Part shown: positions 8,864-17,485 of the stretch, one piece after another
Layout: each line of letters starts with the position of its first letter
Position numbering within the stretch: position 1 is the stretch's first letter
Source: Paenibacillus sp. LS1
GTDB taxonomy: Bacteria; Bacillota; Bacilli; Paenibacillales; Paenibacillaceae
Reading direction: 5' to 3'
NCBI RefSeq assembly: GCF_026013365.1
Contig: NZ_JAPDOE010000002.1
Coordinates: 992,001 to 1,056,000, forward strand
DNA length: 64,000 nt
Notes under the pieces: generated by a model
The model's input: the letters and a program-made list of their open reading frames with translations, nothing else
What the model was told of the DNA's origin: nothing
Databases searched by the model: none
Made by a program: the position numbers and the translations under genes

Positions 8864-9742
8864 TTACAATGTCACATTGTTATTAGTTAGATACCCGAAT
8901 ATCTGTTTATAATAATTACCAGTATGAATAAGAAAATCCCTACCAGTATCTTTACCGAGTTTTCTTGAAGTAATATCAATGTGAAATTTGTAATTCATTC
9001 GAGGATCTTCTATATCAACTTTTTTCTTAGAAGGCTTATTATCCGAGAGTAACAAAGACTCATCACCTAAATGCTGAGCCAAGAATCCTAGAATTGTGTA
9101 TACTACAACTTCACCTAATCCTTTTTTGGATCTTTCTTTAAAATGATATGATGCAGCACTATTTGAGGTAATACTGACTTTTGTTAGTATTGACCACTCA
9201 AATTCTCTTGAAAACTCAACCACGTCCAATGAAATCTCCAGCTTTTTTTCTTTGTTTATATTCCAATCTATAGCCCAGTCATATACAAAGTTTCTGTCTT
9301 CACGTGCTTGCCTAGAAGTAGTTGTTGTTTTTATTGAACTGGATACGGCAAGCAATATTTCCTTTACTCCCTCATCAAAACTTTTAGTATTAAAATCAGA
9401 CCTGACCTTATCTTGCAATTCAGCAGGGATTTCACAATCGTCAATAATAATCGGTATAATTATATCGCTACCAACCTTTTTTTCTAACTCAAGTGCTAAT
9501 TCAAACTCACGTTTAAACCACCTTTGCTCATCCGAGTTCAAAACTCCAACGGATGCCTTTGACAATATTATACATATATATTCCGCTTCGTTTATTTCTC
9601 TTGTCAGCCTATCTGTCAGCTTATTACCAACTTTGAGTTCCCATTGATCAAAAAAAACTATAATTTGTCTTTTAACCAGTTCAGTGGAAACACGCTCAGC
9701 AAATGATTGATCTTCTTTAGCAAAGCTAATAAATATAGCCAC
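8864..9742 (-). CDS. TIR domain protein with unknown C-terminal domain
   Basis: The N-terminal ~130 residues form a TIR domain: IFISFAKEDQSFAERV (strand A and helix A), DQWELKVGNKLTDRL (box 2 region), YICIILSKASV, and QRWFKREFELAL. W75 and E79 fit the W-x-x-x-E motif whose glutamate is the NADase catalytic residue in SARM1 and bacterial TIRs. The remaining ~150 residues (about 140-292) are unrecognised, with predicted mixed strands and helices, and no membrane segment is visible. Start is GTG with AAAGGAG 7 nt upstream. It is the last intact gene of the four-gene TIR operon, 30 nt after the previous one. Likely role: an NAD-processing signal maker or effector of an anti-phage system (inference). 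Confidence 0.85.
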   Translation of the reverse strand: MAIFISFAKEDQSFAERVSTELVKRQIIVFFDQWELKVGNKLTDRLTREINEAEYICIILSKASVGVLNSDEQRWFKREFELALELEKKVGSDIIIPIIIDDCEIPAELQDKVRSDFNTKSFDEGVKEILLAVSSSIKTTTTSRQAREDRNFVYDWAIDWNINKEKKLEISLDVVEFSREFEWSILTKVSITSNSAASYHFKERSKKGLGEVVVYTILGFLAQHLGDESLLLSDNKPSKKKVDIEDPRMNYKFHIDITSRKLGKDTGRDFLIHTGNYYKQIFGYLTNNNVTL

Positions 9743-9772
9743 TTTTTCACTCCTTTGTTCTTAACGAAACTA

Positions 9773-10909
9773 TTAAATAGACTCTCCCCATATGATCGTC
9801 TCAATTACAGGATCATAATAAAGATATTTCATTTGTTCTTTTGTACCGTCACTTTTAAAATCAATACAAAATATATTTTTCCCTATTTCTTTAGAATAAT
9901 CTAATTCAAATCTAACCCACTCAGATTCAAGGGAGTTATCGGTTCTGACAAAAACTACATTCTTGGATTGTTCTAATCGCCTTTTTAGAATAACTTTTGT
10001 ATATTCACTACCTAGCTCTCTTTTCAGGAAGTCATTGTCACTTGTCCAGTCACAATATACATTAAGAGAAAGCTTGTTTAATGCTTTAATTATCTTCTTA
10101 ATGATTGTAGAGTCTTTATAACTATGTGATATAAATACATCATATACTTTTTTGTTCTGTACGTTGTTACTTTCAATTCTGTTTAGTAAATCGAGAGGAG
10201 TCATGTAAAATTGACTTCTCTCTGTCATATATTCTTTCTTCTTACCTTTGTATTGTTTTCTTAATTTAACGTAGTTTCCTGTCGACTGTAGGTGCTTAAA
10301 TGCCATATTCCTAATTTGATTATTCCGTTCACTATCATTAAGTTTGTAAAAAAACTCAATAACTTTTCGTGATTTATATTTCTGTAGTTCTTTAAATATC
10401 TCGATCTTTCCGTCAATACTTATGCCTTTTTTATGATAAGCAGCAATAAACGCATCAATATAAAGCGGTTCAATATTTTGAATAAGTTCATTGGCTTTAG
10501 CAATCTTTTCATTCCTAATTTGAAAAGCACTTTGCCTTTTGGCTTTGTAAGTATCGAGTTTTTGTTGATAACCATTCTTGTCAAACTTAGCCTGATGCTT
10601 GGCAATTGCCCCCTTAGATAACATGTGTTTCACTTTAGGCAAATTTAGAAAATGTTTTCTCGGTGGATGAGGCTTGTATCTAATTTTCTTACCTTTGTTA
10701 ACTAAAAATACATCTTTCTTTTTATATTGGTGATACCTTTGTTCTAATTCCCTCCACTCTATTGGATACAGATCTTTAAATAACTCCAACAGCGTTTCAG
10801 CACTGTAACTATAGGGTAACACATCAGACATATGTCTTAATATTCGACTTAAATTCTTATTGATTCGCATTGTTTCACCAACGTACTTTCTTTGGGCAAC
10901 ACCAGGCAT
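9773..10909 (-). CDS. Protein with unknown N-terminal region and C-terminal TIR domain
   Basis: This 378-residue protein has its TIR domain at the C-terminus (about 254-378): VYDVFISHSYKDSTIIKKII, VYCDWTSDNDFLKREL, KNVVFVRTDNSLESEWVRFE and NIFCIDF. W331 and E335 give the W-x-x-x-E catalytic motif. The first ~250 residues are basic and predicted helical, with a charged stretch (residues 100-145) that could be coiled coil, and match no family I know. The ATG at 10909 has AAGGGAGG 9 nt upstream. It is the third gene of the TIR operon, 30 nt after the ThsB-like gene's stop. The N-terminal part may sense a phage component or assemble the protein (inference). Confidence 0.85.
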   Translation of the reverse strand: MPGVAQRKYVGETMRINKNLSRILRHMSDVLPYSYSAETLLELFKDLYPIEWRELEQRYHQYKKKDVFLVNKGKKIRYKPHPPRKHFLNLPKVKHMLSKGAIAKHQAKFDKNGYQQKLDTYKAKRQSAFQIRNEKIAKANELIQNIEPLYIDAFIAAYHKKGISIDGKIEIFKELQKYKSRKVIEFFYKLNDSERNNQIRNMAFKHLQSTGNYVKLRKQYKGKKKEYMTERSQFYMTPLDLLNRIESNNVQNKKVYDVFISHSYKDSTIIKKIIKALNKLSLNVYCDWTSDNDFLKRELGSEYTKVILKRRLEQSKNVVFVRTDNSLESEWVRFELDYSKEIGKNIFCIDFKSDGTKEQMKYLYYDPVIETIIWGESI

Positions 10910-10939
10910 ACTTTCGTCCCTCCCTTATTAAGGGTAGAT

Positions 10940-11614
10940 TCAAACACTTTTTCGAATGTTATATTCGTCTTTATTTTCATTAATGTTATATGCTACTTGA
11001 AGATATTCATCGATATTATCGATAAAATTAGACCATTTAACAGAACGAATGTAAGAGGACTCTCCTATGTATATTTTGTTGCCTTCAATGTGATTGCTAC
11101 AATCATTGTAAGTTGGTGACTTAATATTAAACATATTCTCTCTTAATATTGTAAATAAGGTATTGGTTTTCAGCGTCGTGCACTTACAATAGGGACAAGA
11201 ATTATCCTGAATGAAATACTCATAGCTGTTGTCTTTGTCTGGTAAAACAATTGCCAGCAATGCATTAGTTCCGCTTATTTTACCGTTTCTCATAAGCTTT
11301 TTCAGTGAATATGAAATCTCCCAAGGAATCCACTGGTCTTCTTCATTAGTAAAAATCGACTTCATATTTTTTGAAATAAACACAAGAGTAATGGTACTAT
11401 CAAAAATCTTTTCCTTCAAGCTTGTCCATATTGTATCTTCCTTAAAATCACTTAGATCCTCACCATCACCCTCACCTTTGTTAATGTGATCTTCTTCTTT
11501 TAGCTTGGTTTGCAACTCATCCACGTAATGTCTTACGGTTGTAAAATAGTCACCATTGAGAGGATAAACACTACTATCCAAATATTTATATGAGATAAAA
11601 ATTTTTCTTCCCAA
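10940..11614 (-). CDS. Thoeris ThsB-like TIR protein (DUF1863 type)
   Basis: The fold signature is that of the MTH538/DUF1863 branch of TIR-like proteins, which includes Thoeris ThsB. It runs [13 protein letters not shown] at the start, an aspartate-rich insertion near residues 45-60, [20 protein letters not shown], and [13 protein letters not shown]95 and E99 supply the W-x-x-x-E motif. ThsB proteins recognise phage infection and convert NAD into a cyclic ADP-ribose signal. The C-terminal part has a CPYCKC cluster (C130, C133, C135) of unknown meaning. The best start is TTG at 11614 with TAGGAG 8 nt upstream; the GTG and ATG just before it lie too close to the ribosome site. It follows the TIR-SLOG gene by about 35 nt, giving the sensor/effector pairing expected of Thoeris. 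Confidence 0.82.
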   Translation of the reverse strand: MGRKIFISYKYLDSSVYPLNGDYFTTVRHYVDELQTKLKEEDHINKGEGDGEDLSDFKEDTIWTSLKEKIFDSTITLVFISKNMKSIFTNEEDQWIPWEISYSLKKLMRNGKISGTNALLAIVLPDKDNSYEYFIQDNSCPYCKCTTLKTNTLFTILRENMFNIKSPTYNDCSNHIEGNKIYIGESSYIRSVKWSNFIDNIDEYLQVAYNINENKDEYNIRKSV

Positions 11615-11648
11615 CTTCATCACTCCTATGAAATATTTTATCGAATGA

Positions 11649-13526
11649 TTAAAAGCCTAAGGCATCAAGCAATTTATTTGCGAGCAAAGCATAATCTGGG
11701 CTAATCATTAACTCTTGATTAAACCCTACAGTTAAATGATTAGGCTTACTCTTCCACCCAGAATTTTGAAATTCTGTTGCAATTTCTGCTGCTCTTCCCC
11801 CGACGGATCCAATTAGAAATACTGGAAGATTTCGAGATTTTGCTAACTCAATTTCCTCATCAATACCTGGTGGAATACCAGGTCTTTGAGTTTTCCCCCC
11901 TAGTACGATCATACATGCAGCATTTTCATGATTAATCATTGCTTTTCTCATCGCTGTTAAACTCTTTCCACGGTCATTTTCCACAGGATCTACGCCTGTT
12001 ACCTTTGAATGAGAAGATAACTCATCTACAGTTGCCTGGGTGACAAAGTGTTTCGAGATATACATATGAATTGCTTTGGTAAAATCATTAGGCCTTCTTA
12101 GCTTGGCAATATCAAATATAACTTGTTGGAAGGTTGGATGAGCTCCAAAAACAACAGTACCATTTCTATCAAAAATGGCTTGTATAAACGCACAAAGTCC
12201 ATTCCATAGAGCCTGTTGGTATTCAGGTTCACAGTCTGGAAATGCTCCAGATACAATCACCGTCTTTTTCTGATCCAATGATGGTAGTTGGCCTCTAGAG
12301 TAAAGTTCTAAGCTGGATACATACTCATCACAAGAATCTACAAAATGAGGGTCATCAACTAGATCCTGATTGTTTTGTGATGCCATCGGAGCAAGCATTA
12401 TAGCAGCATCATAAACATGTCCTAATCGTGGATGTTTGGAATAACCCTGTTCAACAATGGAATTGTTAAATACAGCCCGATCATCATCCTTAGGAATTCT
12501 TCCATAGAAGCTAACTAGATGCGTCATTGGTCGTTGAAAATAGCGAAACCCGTTTCGAGGAATCTTAACCTGATACATGTAAGATTGCTCACTGATAATT
12601 TCAAGAGTTATTTTCCCCTCTCGATCTAACTCACGCATTCTTTGCAAGTTTCCAAAGATGCTCATAGCCTTGTCACGTGAAATTTCAAATGCTTTATGAA
12701 TAACAGAGTCGACTAAATTTTGTTCGACTTGTCGCAAACCTAAATCTACTGTGGGTTCTGAAAAATGAGGTGACTCAGCTGGCTTTATTTTCAAATTCAC
12801 TCTGTTTGTCTCTTCACCAAGTTTGACCCATACAATAGGTAAATTCATAGATAATGCCATTTTGAGTTCTAACTCAATCCATGGAGATTCACCGCTTTGT
12901 GGCGTGTCCAGAAAAATGACAGCATCACTCTTACGAAGGTTATTTTCAATAACTTCTTGTGCATTCTCACCAACAAGAATATCACTCAAATCTCGAAAAC
13001 GGTTCTGAGCCCTTAGACATAATGCATCATAAAATCCACCTGCTATTACTTCACCATCAGATCTACGGTGACTTAAAAATAGAGTCATGTTTCTTCTTGT
13101 TAACGTAGGTTGTAAGATTGAAACTGCATCTCTAGCTACGACAATTGCAATTGTCTCCAGTTGCAAATTAGTTAATTTTCTTCGTTCAAGAGCATCTTTA
13201 ACATCATAGCTTTGCGGGTCAGGTATACATTTTGGGGGTACACGATGAGCGGGAGTCATCGAAATCGGATAGAATTTCGTGCCGGCATGAACTGCCTCGT
13301 TAAGGAATGTTACAAACTCTGCAGAATAATCATTATCCTCTCGATTAAAAAAAATGATAATATCTTTGTCTGTTGGCTGAGCCATTGATTGATGTAGCAT
13401 CATTTTGTTTTGAATTGGCTTTGTATCGGTGTGTCTTGACAACTCATAGAGACAGAACTGATAAAATTTACACGCTTGATCGTCGTTTCCTAGTGTGATA
13501 GATGGATCAACTATAAATGCTCTCAA
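11649..13526 (-). CDS. TIR-SLOG protein, putative Thoeris-like sensor/effector
   Basis: This 625-residue protein has three parts. Residues 1-140 form an unrecognised Rossmann-like region ([21 protein letters not shown]) that may be a degenerate TIR. Residues about 146-240 are a TIR domain ([35 protein letters not shown]) with W216 and E220 in the W-x-x-x-E motif. Residues about 420-600 are a SLOG domain ([41 protein letters not shown]) with the glycine pair G543-G544 and following acidic residues. SLOG domains bind nucleotide-derived ligands; in Thoeris ThsA the SLOG domain binds the TIR-made signal and switches on a SIR2 NADase. Here TIR takes the place of SIR2. Start is TTG with GAGAGGTG 9 nt upstream. 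It is the first gene of the operon. Confidence 0.85.
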   Translation of the reverse strand: MRAFIVDPSITLGNDDQACKFYQFCLYELSRHTDTKPIQNKMMLHQSMAQPTDKDIIIFFNREDNDYSAEFVTFLNEAVHAGTKFYPISMTPAHRVPPKCIPDPQSYDVKDALERRKLTNLQLETIAIVVARDAVSILQPTLTRRNMTLFLSHRRSDGEVIAGGFYDALCLRAQNRFRDLSDILVGENAQEVIENNLRKSDAVIFLDTPQSGESPWIELELKMALSMNLPIVWVKLGEETNRVNLKIKPAESPHFSEPTVDLGLRQVEQNLVDSVIHKAFEISRDKAMSIFGNLQRMRELDREGKITLEIISEQSYMYQVKIPRNGFRYFQRPMTHLVSFYGRIPKDDDRAVFNNSIVEQGYSKHPRLGHVYDAAIMLAPMASQNNQDLVDDPHFVDSCDEYVSSLELYSRGQLPSLDQKKTVIVSGAFPDCEPEYQQALWNGLCAFIQAIFDRNGTVVFGAHPTFQQVIFDIAKLRRPNDFTKAIHMYISKHFVTQATVDELSSHSKVTGVDPVENDRGKSLTAMRKAMINHENAACMIVLGGKTQRPGIPPGIDEEIELAKSRNLPVFLIGSVGGRAAEIATEFQNSGWKSKPNHLTVGFNQELMISPDYALLANKLLDALGF

Positions 13527-13578
13527 TTAAAACACCTCTCTTTTATCAAAATTAACTATCTTAATTTGAGACAAAGGC

Positions 13579-13605
13579 GCAGCTAAATAAACGTCTTTTA
13601 GCTGC
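13579..13605 (-). promoter_or_regulatory. Perfect hairpin upstream of the TIR operon
   Basis: A perfect 9-bp inverted repeat (GCAGCTAAA/TTTAGCTGC) with a 9-nt loop lies about 50 nt upstream of the TIR-SLOG start. On the minus strand it is followed by GCGCCTTTGTCT. It may end transcription from the decayed restriction genes, or be a leader or operator of the TIR operon. I could not pick a clear sigma-A promoter next to it. Confidence 0.4.
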
Positions 13606-13629
13606 TCCTGATGTCTGTTAGTATTTAAA

Positions 13630-13857
13630 TTTTTCTGTCTCTGCCTTCACTATTAACTCTGCCTGTTGGAACACCAAACAATTGCCATTTTAAAGATCAG
13701 GTGGATTCCTGTATTTCTTTAACAGCCTCTTAACCCAGATTCAGTGTCACATCCCTCTTTAATTGCAACCAACATATTTAAGGAATAGCAGGGCTAACAC
13801 GATGTGCTTAAATTCTTAATTTAATCTCTATTCAAAACTCTTGTTCGCTGTTGCCAT
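13630..13857 (-). pseudogene. Type I restriction methylase (HsdM) N-terminal remnant
   Basis: An ATG at 13857, preceded by GAGGAGGAAC, starts MATANKSF, then a stop. A shifted frame reads FKHIVLALLFLKYVG, which matches the start of HsdM (yKhvvLgliFLKYisd). Further fragments follow down to about 13630 without an open frame. The catalytic NPPF and S-adenosylmethionine motifs are gone. It is the decayed methylase gene of a type I restriction system that once preceded the TIR operon on the same strand. Confidence 0.6.
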
Positions 13858-13881
13858 TCCGAGGTTCCTCCTCAGTAGAGT

Positions 13882-14439
13882 TCACAATAGAGTTTGTTCT
13901 TCACTTGCTCCCATCGATCCGCTGCCACACGAATCATTGTTTGAACCGCTCCTGTTCCTCGTTATAACGATCCACTCGAGTGATCTGCTCGTCAAGAGTG
14001 ATGAGAGACAGTTCGATCCCCCACATCTGATGGATTCAAATTCATAACGAATGCACCTCGCTGGAAGCTCTGAATCAGTGTCATTCCTACAGGACTCTCC
14101 AGAGATATCTTTGCAAATCCATTTATAGTGGTCGCTTTGAATCGAATGACGTATATTGGCGGAAACAATCACCGTACCCTCCGTATCTGGAAAGATGGTG
14201 ATTTTATTCACCGTGCCGCGGCACGCCATAACAAGATCGCTCGAAAGAGTCTCATAACGCTTGACCTTCCGTTCTTCTTCATCAATCGTCTCCAACTGAT
14301 CCAGTTTTACATCTCCGTTTTCAATATTGGAGATATTCAGTACCTTGATGCTTCCACGCCTTAGGTCTTGCTTGAGAACAGATTTCTCTCGGAATATATC
14401 CGCAACATCCCGTAACTTCGCCTTAGGAATAGAGGATTG
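13882..14439 (-). pseudogene. Type I specificity-like (HsdS/methylase C-terminal) remnant
   Basis: The minus-strand frame is open from 14439 to about 13990 and reads KLRDVADIFREKSVLKQDLR, SIKVLNISNIENGDVKL, DEEERKVKRYETLSSDLVMA, CRGTVNKITIF and TVIVSANI. This is the target-recognition-like domain found in type I specificity subunits and at the C-terminus of some N-6 methylases. Homology then continues in other frames: SPVGMTLIQSFQRGAFVMNL and NPSDVG, then TLDEQITRVDRYNEEQERFK near 13960. The gene is broken by at least two frameshifts and has no N-terminus. Confidence 0.65.
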
Positions 14440-15263
14440 TTAGAAGAAAAGAAAGTGTAGCTTGATCTTCATCAAGTAGCATGTTAACTCGCCAGTTTTC
14501 AAGTTACGTAATGCACGCTCAGGTTCCAACAACATCTTCTGAAGCTGTAATCAACCTACAAGCACTTCCTTTGAAGTCAATTTCAATTTGATACATTTTG
14601 ACTGACGTATAAGGACGCAAAAATGCATCTGGGAGCATATGTACGGATTGAATAGGGTAAGTCATTCGTTCAATAATCTTCTCGTAACGGATCTTGGTAA
14701 TCGGCTTCTACAAACTCGCCGCGGTTGAAGTGAACTAACGGGACATTAAATTCGCTCATTCATCATCACCATCTTCAAGCAACTAAACATTTATTATAGA
14801 TAACTTGTCCGCTGAAGGAACATAGGCTTGTTTGGTCTCTCACTTGTCATTTCAATTGAACGACGTTATTTGTTTGACTTTGACTGTTTGGTGACAGAAC
14901 TCTCTTTAAGACAACTGGAAAGCTTCTTGTTCACAGTTAAATTCTTTCTCGTTAAACACCTCTGCCTTTTACCTTTAACACGCTTATTGTTACTTCGTCA
15001 CTTTGTTGGATGGCTGCATCTGTTTTCTTATTACCTTTTCAACGGTAGCCCTTGTTAGTACGTCGAACTCAATTTTGAATAGCATGTTGTTCACTTCCTG
15101 ATGTCGTCCTTTGTACCGCTCAATCTCGAGCAAATCTTCGACTTCTTAAACCCTCTTCTCTTTCAAGTAGTACATGTCTCGAAAAGGTGCCTCTCACTCA
15201 ACTTTATTAAATCCCATTTCATATTGGGATTATTAAGAATAAGCTTTGTTCAATTAACATTTT
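14440..15263 (-). pseudogene. Unrecognised coding relics at the island's right end
   Basis: Minus-strand pieces look coding. From 14760: MSEFNVPLVHFNRGEFVEAD then a frame break, then MTYPIQSVHMLPDAFLRPYT and SVKMYQIEIDF. Near 15170-15000: EVEDLLEIERYKGRHQEVNN, MLFKIEFDVLTRATVEKVIR. I cannot name the families. They may be further parts of the decayed restriction locus or of a mobile element; no integrase or transposase is visible. The junction to host DNA lies at about 15285-15292, inside the broken exonuclease gene. Confidence 0.4.
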
Positions 15264-15533
15264 TTAATAATCCCTATAGTTAACAGGTACATAAAAGGAG
15301 TATTCTTCACCGCGGAACGTCTTACCGCCCATATCCCAACAACATACGACATGACTTGGCCCAAAAGTCTGAACCGCATCCCAGAAATAACGGATAAATC
15401 CGTAGACTGCGTTGGTAGGCAATCCTGCCTTTGTACGTCTGATATATCCGCTTGCAGATGTCGCATAAAAAGCACGGAACAACACCGCCATACCGTCTAC
15501 CAGCAACAAAGTAGGTTCATTACGTTGATTCAC
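15264..15533 (-). pseudogene. Truncated host 5'-3' exonuclease gene
   Basis: The product reads LLLVDGMAVLFRAFYATSAS, GYIRRTKAGLPTNAVYGFIR, FGPSHVVCCWDMGGKTFRG and EEYSFY. This is clearly the N-terminal part of the same exonuclease family as 6632-7528. After SFY the similarity stops abruptly and eight unrelated residues lead to a TAA at 15264. About 75 of some 300 residues remain, so the metal-binding TGDHD and SSDNxPG motifs are missing and it cannot be active. Likely start is GTG at 15533 after AGGAGAG. Composition matches the core genes to its right, marking it as the original host gene broken at the island junction. Confidence 0.8.
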
Positions 15534-15631
15534 TTGAATTTGTTCTCTCCTATCCAAATCTAGCATATAAAATATCGAAACTAATTCTATCATTATAGCA
15601 TAGTTCCGCCAACCATCGTTCAGCCAAAAAA

Positions 15632-15656
15632 GCCCTGAATTTTGAACATTCAGAGC
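15632..15656 (-). terminator. Terminator after the Spx/ArsC-like gene
   Basis: GCTCTGAAT/ATTCAGGGC hairpin (one mismatch), followed on the minus strand by six T. It lies about 70 nt downstream of the stop of the 15727-16092 gene. Confidence 0.7.
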
Positions 15657-15726
15657 CCATTAAGTGTTTATTCATTCGACAATCATAACAATCATCGAAT
15701 GACCGATCCCACCATAAATCCATATT

Positions 15727-16092
15727 TTACGGGTTATTCCATTCCCGCTCATACGTTTCTTCCTTGAAGCCAACCGTAACCTTTTCTCCATCCGTAACGA
15801 TCGGACGTTTGATCAGACGACCATTGGAAGCCAACAAACGAATCTGTTCATCAGCGGACATGCCCGGAAGCTTGTCCTTCAATTGCTGCTCCTTATACAC
15901 TTCCCCACTCGTATTAAAGAATTTCTTCACTTCCAGTCCGCTCTTTTGGATCAGTTCTGTTAGTTCAGATTCTGACGGCGGTGTGTCGAAAATGGGGATT
16001 AGCTCCAGCTCATGGCCTTGCGCTTCAAGCCATTTTACAGCTTTACGGCATGTGCCGCATTTGGCATATTGATATACTTTTAAATTGCTCAT
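15727..16092 (-). CDS. Spx/ArsC-family thioredoxin-fold protein (YusI-like)
   Basis: This 121-residue protein belongs to the arsenate reductase/Spx superfamily, a thioredoxin-like fold. It has VYQYAKCGTCRKAVKWLEA with the CxxC pair at C12 and C15, the SELTELIQKSGLEVKKFFNT region, and LIKRPIVTDGEKVTVGF, which contains the family's R-P cis-proline motif. It most resembles the B. subtilis YusI branch, whose function is unknown. It lacks the features that would single it out as the RNA-polymerase-binding regulator Spx. It is monocistronic with its own terminator. Confidence 0.85.
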   Translation of the reverse strand: MSNLKVYQYAKCGTCRKAVKWLEAQGHELELIPIFDTPPSESELTELIQKSGLEVKKFFNTSGEVYKEQQLKDKLPGMSADEQIRLLASNGRLIKRPIVTDGEKVTVGFKEETYEREWNNP

Positions 16093-16501
16093 TTTGTGTA
16101 CCTCCTAGTGTGCGGCTCCGGTGTGGCTCCGGTCTCGACTTGTCACTTCCCTTGGTTTGCTTCGCAAATCCAAAAGTCGCTCCAAATCGATACCATCGCC
16201 ATGCAACTTTACTGACTTTTGCGAATGAGATCAAAAACACATTCGCTATATTTTTTTGGGTCAAAATCTTACAGCTTTTATATCCTTAAAAGCTTTTGAG
16301 ATTTGAATTCTTGAAATAATTAACATGAAATTGGTAAACATCAATACATTAAACCATAGATTAGCCTACGGCATACTGTTCGGGTGCAGGAAGCATCCCT
16401 CACAAGGGTTAGCAAACACCATAGAACCCCAAACAGGACGGGCCTTGCACAAAGCTACGGCAAAGCCGTCATTTCTTAGGGAAGTTCTTTGGCGCTTTCT
16501 C
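16093..16501. other. Intergenic, nothing recognised
   Basis: The 409 bp between the Spx/ArsC-like gene and the pseudouridine synthase contain no open frame with a ribosome site and no clear hairpin. Confidence 0.4.
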
Positions 16502-17485
16502 CTAGAGCATCTCCCTTGGAGCTGCCTCATCATTCAAACACTGCTCCAGCGCAGCCATATCTGCTGGAAAAGGGGCCTGGAACGTTATACGTTCCTTTAG
16601 AATGGGATGTTCAAACGTCAGTTCACAGGCATGCAAGGCCTGACGTTCGATCCAGCTGTCCCGTTCATCCCGAACAGCTATGGTCTGCTCATCGATCTCG
16701 TGCACAGGTAGTGTCTTGTACATCCGGTCACCGATCAACGGGCAGCCGATGGACGTCATATGTACCCTGATCTGATGGGTTCTGCCACTTTCCAGCTTAA
16801 GACTTACTGCACTGGCGCAACCTTCTGCCCAACGTGTTACGGTTGCGTACAGCGTTCTTGCAGCATAACCATCAGGTGTTACGATTCGGCGGTGTGGCTC
16901 TTCAGGATCGCGATCGATCGGGCCATCCACTGACCCTTGTTCCGGGACAGGACTGCCGTGCACAAGCGCAATATATTTCTTATCCACCGTTCCTGCAATC
17001 ATCTGTTCAGACACATGCTGATGCACATAGGGATTCTTGGCTATGGCTAGCACACCTGACGTTTCCTGATCAAGTCGATGAATCGGTCTGAACCGGAATC
17101 GCTCACCCTTGGATTTCCAGTAATGAACAACGCCATTTGCCAAAGTACCCGTATAATGACCATGTGTCGGATGAACAATGATGCCCGCATCCTTGTTGAC
17201 AATAAGCAAGTGCTCATCTTCATACAGAACAGTAAAGGGAATAGGCTCAGGCAAAATATCATCCGATTCCTCTTGCTCCATCCGAACTTCAACGACATCA
17301 CCCGCAGCTACCTTGACGCTAATGTACACGCGCTCTCCATTTAGCATAACGCCTTGTTCTGTCAGCTTGATTTTGGACAAAAGCTTGCGCGACACCAGTA
17401 GCCGGCGCTGAAGCACGGTCTTCAGCAGCCAGCCATCTTCTTGCTCGGTCACCGTGTAGACAATCGGCGAATAGTAGTGGCTCAT
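16502..17485 (-). CDS. RluA-family RNA pseudouridine synthase
   Basis: This is a 327-residue RluA/RluD-type enzyme that isomerises uridine to pseudouridine in rRNA or tRNA. Residues 1-85 look like an S4-type RNA-binding region (VSRKLLSKIKLTEQGVMLNG). The catalytic block is RPIHRLDQETSGVLAIAKNP, with the active-site aspartate in HRLD, followed by KKYIALVHG and LESGRTHQIRVHM, the conserved LxTGRTHQIR motif. The start ATG overlaps the stop of the cobalamin adenosyltransferase gene by 4 nt, so the two are co-transcribed. The exact target site cannot be read from sequence. Confidence 0.93.
   Translation of the reverse strand: MSHYYSPIVYTVTEQEDGWLLKTVLQRRLLVSRKLLSKIKLTEQGVMLNGERVYISVKVAAGDVVEVRMEQEESDDILPEPIPFTVLYEDEHLLIVNKDAGIIVHPTHGHYTGTLANGVVHYWKSKGERFRFRPIHRLDQETSGVLAIAKNPYVHQHVSEQMIAGTVDKKYIALVHGSPVPEQGSVDGPIDRDPEEPHRRIVTPDGYAARTLYATVTRWAEGCASAVSLKLESGRTHQIRVHMTSIGCPLIGDRMYKTLPVHEIDEQTIAVRDERDSWIERQALHACELTFEHPILKERITFQAPFPADMAALEQCLNDEAAPREML

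Noticed and set aside
9252..9647. 131-codon plus-strand open frame opposite the last TIR gene
   Set aside because: It is the antisense shadow of a well supported TIR coding sequence.
14828..15058. Leu/Phe-rich 76-codon plus-strand frame that could be taken for a membrane peptide
   Set aside because: It is antisense to minus-strand coding relics and has no ribosome site.
8864..15263. The island as an integrative element or prophage
   Set aside because: I looked for an integrase, recombinase, phage structural or replication genes and for direct repeats at the edges and saw none that I can support.
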